Assembly: GCA_041584015.1 (NCBI GenBank)
Contig: JBFHES010000146.1
Location: forward strand, 1 to 11,854
Direction of reading: 5' to 3'
DNA length: 11,854 nt
Source of the DNA: JBFHES01 sp041584015
Lineage (GTDB): Bacteria; Bacteroidota; Bacteroidia; Bacteroidales; M50B96
Below, piece after piece: positions 7,274-11,854 of this stretch. The position numbers and the translations under genes were made by a program. Positions within the stretch are counted from its first letter, which is position 1; the number at the start of each line of letters is the position of its first letter. Under the pieces are notes generated by a model. It searched no databases, had not been told where the DNA came from, and was given only the letters and a program-made list of their open reading frames with translations.

Positions 7274-7316
7274 AGCTCATGCAAAACTGTGACTATGTTC
7301 TGCATGAGCTTTTGCT
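7274..7316 (+). terminator. Intrinsic terminator after the transporter operon
   Basis: A perfect 10-bp inverted repeat (AGCTCATGCA at 7274-7283, TGCATGAGCT at 7301-7310) extends inward after one A/C mismatch by AAC/GTT, leaving a loop of about 9 nt. It runs into TTTTGCTTATTT. An A-rich run on the left (7263-7268) means it may also work in the other direction. It lies 46 nt after the small membrane protein stop and ahead of bamD. Confidence 0.75.
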
Positions 7317-7387
7317 TATTTAGAAGAGCATATTAATAAAAAGTAGTATAAAACCATTTTCAGCATCATAAAAAAAAACTTTTTTCG

Positions 7388-7416
7388 TTTGCATGTTGAA
7401 CAAATATTTATCTTTG
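7388..7416 (+). promoter_or_regulatory. Bacteroidota-type promoter of bamD, nearly leaderless
   Basis: TTTG (7388-7391) and TATCTTTG (7409-7416) are separated by 17 nt, matching the -33/-7 pattern. An A9 run (7370-7378) and a T6 run (7380-7385) lie just upstream and could act as an UP-like or bent element. The -7 element ends only 4 nt before the bamD ATG at 7421, so the predicted transcript would start at or within a few bases of the start codon. Confidence 0.65.
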
Positions 7417-7420
7417 CGCC

Positions 7421-8230
7421 ATGTTTCAAAAAATCAACACAATAGCTGTTGCAACACTTTTATTTGCAATGATTTTCAGCTCATGCAGCGATTATCAGAA
7501 AGTTTTAAAAAGTTCTGATTATGAGTGGAAATATCAAAAAGCAAAAGAATACTACGATGAAGAAGACTATATACGCGCTATAAATCTATTTGAAGAGTTA
7601 CTTACCATCTATAAAGGTACCTCCAAAGCGGAAGATTTATACTACTATTATGCCTACTGCCACTACCATCAATTAGATTATATTTTGGCAGGTCATTATT
7701 TCAGAAGTTTTTTCCAAACATTTCCGTTTAGTAAAAATGCAGAAGAAGCAGAGTACTTAAGTGCCTTTTGCTATTACAAAGACTCTCCTTCATTTAGCCT
7801 GGATCAGACCTACACACTAAAGGCAATTGAAGAGATGCAACTTTTCATAAACAAACACCCTGAGAGTGAAAGAGTGAAAGAGGCAAACGGAATAATTGAC
7901 AAGTTACGTTTCAAGTTGGAAAAGAAATCTTATGAAAACGCCAGCCTGTATTATCACATTGGTGATTACAAGGCTGCAATTACAGCTTTAAAAAACAGTC
8001 TGAAGGAATTCCCTGATACGGAATACAGAGAAGAGATTATGTTCTTAACGCTTAAATCGAGCTTTTTACTAGCCGATAAAAGTGTAATATCAAAAAAGAA
8101 GGATCGCTATGAAAATGCAAAAAAAGAATTTGCAACATTCAAGAATGCCTACCCTGAAAGTAAAAAGATGAAAGATGCTGCAAAGTTCGAAGAAAAGATC
8201 ATGCAATATCTTGCCGGAGAGAACATATAA
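7421..8230 (+). CDS. bamD: Outer membrane protein assembly lipoprotein BamD
   Basis: A 269-residue lipoprotein of the BamD/YfiO family, a component of the BAM machine that folds beta-barrel proteins into the outer membrane; it sits on the periplasmic face. The signal sequence ends in IFSSC with the lipidated cysteine at C22. The following S23-D24 is loosely like the acidic residues that follow the lipid cysteine in Bacteroidota lipoproteins. From residue 37 the protein is built of helical TPR-type repeats rich in Tyr and Ala: YQKAKEYYDEEDYIRAINLF, YYAYCHYHQLDYILAGHYF and a later YYHIGDYKAAITALKNSLKE. The length is normal for the phylum. It has its own promoter and is first in the bamD-rpoZ-coaBC-DUF4835-recN order. 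The start is clear from the signal sequence. Confidence 0.93.
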   Translation: MFQKINTIAVATLLFAMIFSSCSDYQKVLKSSDYEWKYQKAKEYYDEEDYIRAINLFEELLTIYKGTSKAEDLYYYYAYCHYHQLDYILAGHYFRSFFQTFPFSKNAEEAEYLSAFCYYKDSPSFSLDQTYTLKAIEEMQLFINKHPESERVKEANGIIDKLRFKLEKKSYENASLYYHIGDYKAAITALKNSLKEFPDTEYREEIMFLTLKSSFLLADKSVISKKKDRYENAKKEFATFKNAYPESKKMKDAAKFEEKIMQYLAGENI

Positions 8231-8270
8231 TTAGATAAATTGTTAATAAACAAATTAATATAATAGAAGA

Positions 8271-8609
8271 ATGGATTACAAAAAGACTACTGCTTCGCAA
8301 ACTACCATCACGCGTGATGTTGAAAAGTTGGAATTTAATACTGGTAACATTTACGAAACTGTAACAATTCTTGGTAAAAGATCCAATCAGATTTCTTCTG
8401 AATTGAAGGATGAACTAAGTTCTAAACTAGAAGAATTTGCTTCATATACCGACAACCTAGAAGAAGTTTTTGAAAACCGCGAGCAAATTGAGATTTCTAA
8501 ATTTTATGAAAGATTGCCAAAGCCGACTCTTATTTCTACTGAAGAGTATTTAAACGGTGAGATTTATTATCGCAATCCTAATCATGAAGAAAAGCCTCCT
8601 CAGAAATAA
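8271..8609 (+). CDS. rpoZ: DNA-directed RNA polymerase omega subunit, Bacteroidota type
   Basis: A 112-residue protein recognised as the Bacteroidota form of RNA polymerase omega. Omega helps the assembly and stability of the beta-prime subunit. The N-terminal half keeps the omega pattern, T-x-x-D-V-E-K-L then a polar helix with TVTILGKRSNQISSELK (30-46), comparable with the EKIxNRFxLVxxAxxRARQ region of E. coli RpoZ. The C-terminal part (about 51-112) is acidic and differs from the proteobacterial protein: SKFYERLPKPT (76-86), then a hydrophilic tail ending KPPQK. The gene lies 40 nt after bamD, with a weak purine-rich AGAAGA just before the ATG, and 33 nt before coaBC. In many bacteria rpoZ also sits near coaBC. 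The family call rests on recognition of the phylum-specific form and on position. Confidence 0.85.
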   Translation: MDYKKTTASQTTITRDVEKLEFNTGNIYETVTILGKRSNQISSELKDELSSKLEEFASYTDNLEEVFENREQIEISKFYERLPKPTLISTEEYLNGEIYYRNPNHEEKPPQK

Positions 8610-8642
8610 TTCTTAATTTTGAGTTACTGAAACGAACTCATT

Positions 8643-9839
8643 ATGCTAAAAAATAAAAAAATTATTCTCGGTGTAACCGGAAGTATAGCTGCCTATAAAG
8701 CAGCTATTCTTTTAAGATTACTTGTGAAAGAAGGTGCTGAAGTGCAAGTCTTAATTACTCCGGCTGGAAAAGAATTCATCACACCAGTCACCTTGTCGGC
8801 ATTATCAGGTAAACCAGTGGAAAGTGAATTTTTCGCTAATACAGACGGTAGCTGGCATAGCCATGTTGACATGGGTTTATGGGCAGACTTAATGCTGGTT
8901 GCTCCGTGCTCGGCAAACACAATGGGCAAAATGGCTCATGGCATTTGCGACAATCTCCTGTTAACAACCTATCTGTCTGCTAAGTGTCCTGTATTTGTTG
9001 CTCCTGCAATGGACCTGGATATGTACAAGCATATAGCCAATCAAAAAAACATTGATTTGCTTAGAGCAAATGGTTGCGAGGTTATTGAACCAACAGAAGG
9101 CGAACTTGCCAGTGGTCTTTGCGGCAAAGGTCGCATGGAAGAACCGGAGAACATCGTTGAGATTATAAAAAGCTATTTTAGAAAATCGAACAGATTTGAA
9201 GGCAAAAAAGTATTAATTAACGCAGGCCCAACTTATGAGAATATTGACCCGGTGCGTTTCATTGGGAATTACTCATCAGGGAAAATGGGTTATGCATTAG
9301 CCGAAGAGTTTGCCGCTCAGGGGGCCACGGTTGAATTAGTTTCAGGACCAACAGCTTTAAGCCTGAGCAATTCATCAATTAATAAAACAGATGTTCGTTC
9401 GGCTGAAGAAATGCACGAAGCAACATGCTCTCGTTTTGAAAATGCTGACATTACTATTCTTACTGCAGCCGTGGCAGATTTCACACCAGTTGCTGTAGCC
9501 GACAAAAAAATTAAACGGGGCAAGGAAAATTATGCGCTAGAGTTAAAACCAACCAAAGACATTGCGCAAGACCTTGGTAAGACTAAAAAAGCAGGACAGC
9601 TGCTTGTTGGTTTTGCTTTGGAAAACAACAATGAAGAGCATCATGCAAAAGCCAAATTAGCTAAAAAAGATTTAGATTTAATTGTGCTAAATTCGATTAA
9701 CGATGCTGGCGCTGGTTTTATGCACGATACAAATAAGATTTCTATCATCGATAAAAACAATAATACATTTAATTATGAGTTAAAAAGCAAAACAGATGTA
9801 GCTAAAGACATTATCGATAAAATCTTCGAGTCGCTTTAA
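8643..9839 (+). CDS. coaBC: Bifunctional phosphopantothenoylcysteine decarboxylase / phosphopantothenate-cysteine ligase
   Basis: A 398-residue CoaBC (Dfp), which carries out two consecutive steps of coenzyme A synthesis in the cytoplasm. The CoaB half joins cysteine to 4'-phosphopantothenate using CTP, and the CoaC half decarboxylates the product with FMN. The CoaC half (about 1-180) has the flavin-binding GVTGSIAAYK (10-19), the active-site histidine H74 in HSHVDMG and APCSANTMGK (87-96). It also has PAMDLDMYKH (121-130) and the reactive cysteine C160 in GLCGKGRM. The CoaB half (about 187-398) has AGPTYENIDPVRFIGNYSSG (194-213), with N209 matching the conserved asparagine that handles the acyl-cytidylate. 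It also has TAAVADF (274-280) and the KIKR motif (289-292) matching the KxKK loop. All expected residues are present. The start fits the family. Confidence 0.97.
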   Translation: MLKNKKIILGVTGSIAAYKAAILLRLLVKEGAEVQVLITPAGKEFITPVTLSALSGKPVESEFFANTDGSWHSHVDMGLWADLMLVAPCSANTMGKMAHGICDNLLLTTYLSAKCPVFVAPAMDLDMYKHIANQKNIDLLRANGCEVIEPTEGELASGLCGKGRMEEPENIVEIIKSYFRKSNRFEGKKVLINAGPTYENIDPVRFIGNYSSGKMGYALAEEFAAQGATVELVSGPTALSLSNSSINKTDVRSAEEMHEATCSRFENADITILTAAVADFTPVAVADKKIKRGKENYALELKPTKDIAQDLGKTKKAGQLLVGFALENNNEEHHAKAKLAKKDLDLIVLNSINDAGAGFMHDTNKISIIDKNNNTFNYELKSKTDVAKDIIDKIFESL

Positions 9840-9871
9840 GTTCCTTGTTTTGTTTAAGCTTTATTAATTTG

Positions 9872-9890
9872 GTAGTTTCAACTACTTTTT
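9872..9890 (+). terminator. Short hairpin with T-run between coaBC and DUF4835
   Basis: GTAGT (9872-9876), loop TTCA, ACTAC (9881-9885), then TTTTT (9886-9890). The stem is 5 bp, or 6 with a flanking G-T wobble, so it is weak, but the geometry is that of a small intrinsic terminator or attenuator. It lies 32 nt after the coaBC stop and 12 nt before the DUF4835 start. It may reduce rather than stop read-through. Confidence 0.4.
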
Positions 9891-9902
9891 CCGATTCGTG
9901 AT

Positions 9903-10868
9903 ATGAAGAACATGAAAATATACAAATTCACACTTATTATTTTAAGTCTTGTACTCGGGTTTTCAGTACAGGCTCAGGAACTAGATTGTAAAATTCAGGT
10001 ACAATCTAATCAGATACAGGGAACGAACAAACAAATTTTCAGAACATTACAGAGCGAGCTTTACGAGTTTGTGAATAATAAAAAGTGGACGAATCATGTT
10101 TTCTCACCGGAAGAAAAGATCGATTGTAACATCATGATCACACTAACCGATGAATTATCGGTAGATGAGTTTAAAGGTAAAATCCAAATTCAGTCGAATC
10201 GTCCGGTCTATAATTCATCTTACAATTCAACAGTAATAAACTATGTTGATAACGATTTTCATATACGATATGTTGAATTCGAGCCTCTTGAATTTAATGA
10301 AACGGGATCTAACTCCAATCTGGTTAATGTAATTGCTTACTGGGTTTACATTATTATAGGAATGGACTATGAGACCATGGGATTTGAGGGTGGTACTGAG
10401 TTTTTCGAGAAGGCCGAGGCCATTGTTAATAAATCACAGAATGCGCAGGAAAAAGGCTGGAAGGCATTTGAATCACTAAGAAACAGATATTGGCTGGTTG
10501 AGAATCTTATGAACGACAGGTACCAGGGTGTTCGCCAATGCATGTATAATTATCATCGACTAGGATTGGATGTGATGGTGCAAAAAACCAACGAAGGCCG
10601 TTCAACAATTGCTGAAAGCTTGAGGCTCTTACAACAAGTACATCGTGATAAGCCCGGCTCATTCCTCATGCAGCTATTCTTCGATGCCAAGGGAGATGAA
10701 CTTGTAAAAATATTCTCGGAATCATTTCCTGACGAGAAGAACCGCGTAGTTCAAATTCTCACGGAGATCGATCCATCCAACTCTTCGAAATACACAAAAA
10801 TTAGGGAAGCGAGTAGTAGTAGTTCCGGAGGGTCAATAGGCATGCCGGGGCAAACGACAGGCCGGTAA
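9903..10868 (+). CDS. DUF4835 family secreted protein
   Basis: A 321-residue protein recognised as DUF4835, a Bacteroidota family of unknown function usually found between coaBC and recN. A signal sequence (1-24, cleavage after VQA) is followed by ELDCKIQVQSNQIQGTNKQI (26-45), the family's characteristic start. The mature part looks soluble and mixed alpha/beta, with FEPLEFNET, a hydrophobic AYWVYIIIGMDYETMGFEGG and SESFPDEKNRVVQILTEIDP near the end, so it is probably periplasmic. The last 20 or so residues (EASSSSSGGSIGMPGQTTGR) are a Ser/Gly tail, encoded in part by four AGT repeats, that seems longer than the family core. An alternative ATG lies three codons inside and would change little. 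No catalytic motif can be seen. Confidence 0.88.
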   Translation: MKNMKIYKFTLIILSLVLGFSVQAQELDCKIQVQSNQIQGTNKQIFRTLQSELYEFVNNKKWTNHVFSPEEKIDCNIMITLTDELSVDEFKGKIQIQSNRPVYNSSYNSTVINYVDNDFHIRYVEFEPLEFNETGSNSNLVNVIAYWVYIIIGMDYETMGFEGGTEFFEKAEAIVNKSQNAQEKGWKAFESLRNRYWLVENLMNDRYQGVRQCMYNYHRLGLDVMVQKTNEGRSTIAESLRLLQQVHRDKPGSFLMQLFFDAKGDELVKIFSESFPDEKNRVVQILTEIDPSNSSKYTKIREASSSSSGGSIGMPGQTTGR

Positions 10869-10988
10869 TTGACCGGCATCGTGTCGCGTGCATTTGTAAT
10901 TCTTTAGAAAGTGCTCAGCAGTAAAATTGATTTCAGTGGTTCATACAATTTACTTGGCTAATTAGCACCTAAAGTTCTGATATTACCT

Positions 10989-10996
10989 TAATTTTG
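10989..10996 (+). promoter_or_regulatory. Possible -7 element before recN (TAATTTTG)
   Basis: TAATTTTG fits TAnnTTTG exactly and lies 18 nt upstream of the recN GTG, in a 146-nt gap where a promoter would be expected. No TTG is found at the proper spacing upstream, so this is a weak call. Confidence 0.3.
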
Positions 10997-11014
10997 CACC
11001 TCAAGAAAAATAGC

Positions 11015-11854
11015 GTGCTTACATCATTATACATACAAAACTATGCCTTAATAAAGGAGTTGAACATTTCGTTCAATTCAGGATTATCAATTATTACAGG
11101 CGAAACTGGTGCCGGAAAATCAATAATCATGGGGGCTTTATCGCTCATTCTTGGTAACCGCTCTGATGTAAATGTACTGCAAGACAAAGAGAAAAAATGC
11201 ATAATTGAAGGTCAATTTCTTGTTAATGGTTATGCGCTTGAAAAGCTGTTTAAGAAGAACGACCTTGATTACGATGACACCTGTTTAATCAGACGTGAAA
11301 TAACCCCGGCTGGTAAATCGCGAGCCTTTATAAACGACACCCCGGTTACGCTCCCAATTCTTAAAGAAATATCAGCCTATCTGGTTGACATCCATTCGCA
11401 GCATCAAAGTTTATTGTTGAATGATAATAATTTTCAACTACGCATTGTCGACCAACAATCGGGAATTGAAGAATTGGTACTAAAATATCAGCTCGCCTTT
11501 AAGACTTATAAAGAAACCAGGATAAGACTGGAAACCCTGCAATCAAAGGCACTGGAAAATCAGAAAGACCTTGATTACTTTCAATTCCAGTTTGATCAAT
11601 TAGAGCAGGCGCAACTAAGCGATCATGAAGAACAGAGTTCTCTGGAATCAGAGTTAAATTCTTTAACACATGCAGAAGATATAAAGAAGGGTTTGTCTAA
11701 CTCAGTAGATTTGATTGACAACGATGGACAGTCGATCCTACAATGGTTGCGCTATCTGCAAAACGAGCTTAGTCCAATTGTACAATACCTCGCCGAGCTT
11801 GAAGAGCTGCCAGCCCGTATTGAAAGTCTGGAGATTGAAATGAAAGACATTCAT
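11015..11854 (+). CDS. recN: DNA repair protein RecN (3' end outside window), GTG start
   Basis: The first 280 residues of RecN, an SMC-like ATPase that acts early in double-strand break repair; the remainder, with the second coiled-coil arm, signature and Walker B, lies beyond the window. Visible are the N-terminal MLTSLYIQNYALIKEL, Walker A GETGAGKSI (29-37), IRREITPAGKSRAFIND (92-108) and DIHSQHQS (125-132), a RecN hallmark (DIHGQHEH-like in other species). The first coiled-coil arm begins at about residue 150, rich in Glu, Gln, Leu and Lys. The start is GTG: no in-frame ATG lies upstream, and the protein begins exactly where the family does. The frame stays open to the last base of the window. 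Confidence 0.95.
   Translation, partial: MLTSLYIQNYALIKELNISFNSGLSIITGETGAGKSIIMGALSLILGNRSDVNVLQDKEKKCIIEGQFLVNGYALEKLFKKNDLDYDDTCLIRREITPAGKSRAFINDTPVTLPILKEISAYLVDIHSQHQSLLLNDNNFQLRIVDQQSGIEELVLKYQLAFKTYKETRIRLETLQSKALENQKDLDYFQFQFDQLEQAQLSDHEEQSSLESELNSLTHAEDIKKGLSNSVDLIDNDGQSILQWLRYLQNELSPIVQYLAELEELPARIESLEIEMKDIH

Noticed and set aside
8614..8640. TAATTTTG element and a 6-bp hairpin (TGAGTT / AACTCA) just upstream of coaBC
   Set aside because: There is no -33 match at a suitable distance, the stem is short and has no T-run, and the 33-nt gap suggests co-transcription with rpoZ.
10905..10972. GTGCT / AGCAC short inverted repeat before recN, considered as an SOS-like operator
   Set aside because: Only 5 bp with a wide gap, and no recognised LexA-type box is present; Bacteroidota LexA sites are not well enough defined to call one here.

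Overview
The window is an AT-rich bacterial chromosome segment that reads as Bacteroidota, most likely a Marinilabiliales/Prolixibacteraceae-type lineage; that rank is inference. Three things support the phylum. The protein families are typical of it: DUF5683, DUF4835, a Bacteroidota-type RNA polymerase omega, and an iron-type ABC ATPase with a C-terminal extension. Two conserved Bacteroidota gene neighbourhoods are present. The promoter-like elements are of the TTG...TAnnTTTG kind rather than the E. coli -35/-10 kind.

Left part (1-3757, minus strand): parA - parB - DUF5683 membrane protein - LysM-containing lytic transglycosylase (MltD type, cut by the window edge). The genes are 9 nt or less apart or overlap, so they look like one transcript starting upstream of parA. 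It joins chromosome partitioning to cell-envelope genes.

Middle part (4015-7227, plus strand): a diacylglycerol/sphingosine-kinase-family lipid kinase, a FecCD-type permease and a FecE/BtuD-type ATPase are joined by start/stop overlaps (ATGA and TAATG). A 71-aa two-helix membrane protein follows after 11 nt, and then a terminator hairpin. The transporter has no substrate-binding protein or TonB receptor in the window, so its substrate (ferric siderophore, heme or cobalamin class) is unresolved.

Right part (7421-11854, plus strand): bamD - rpoZ - coaBC - DUF4835 - recN (cut by the window edge). This is a housekeeping order I recognise from Bacteroidota genomes. It covers outer-membrane protein assembly, RNA polymerase, coenzyme A synthesis, a secreted protein of unknown role, and DNA repair. 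bamD has a promoter so close to its ATG that its mRNA may be leaderless. A short hairpin followed by five T separates coaBC from DUF4835.

No stretch over 300 bases lacks a gene. The longest gap is 3758-4014, which holds the divergent parA / lipid-kinase promoters and nothing else I can support. I see no rRNA, tRNA, CRISPR array, insertion sequence, integrase or attachment site. This is mostly an ordinary core-genome region. I do not see a convincing new defence or mobile system. The points most worth a second look are the lipid kinase fused translationally to a transporter, the missing Q-loop glutamine and extra C-terminal domain of the ATPase, and the near-leaderless bamD promoter.
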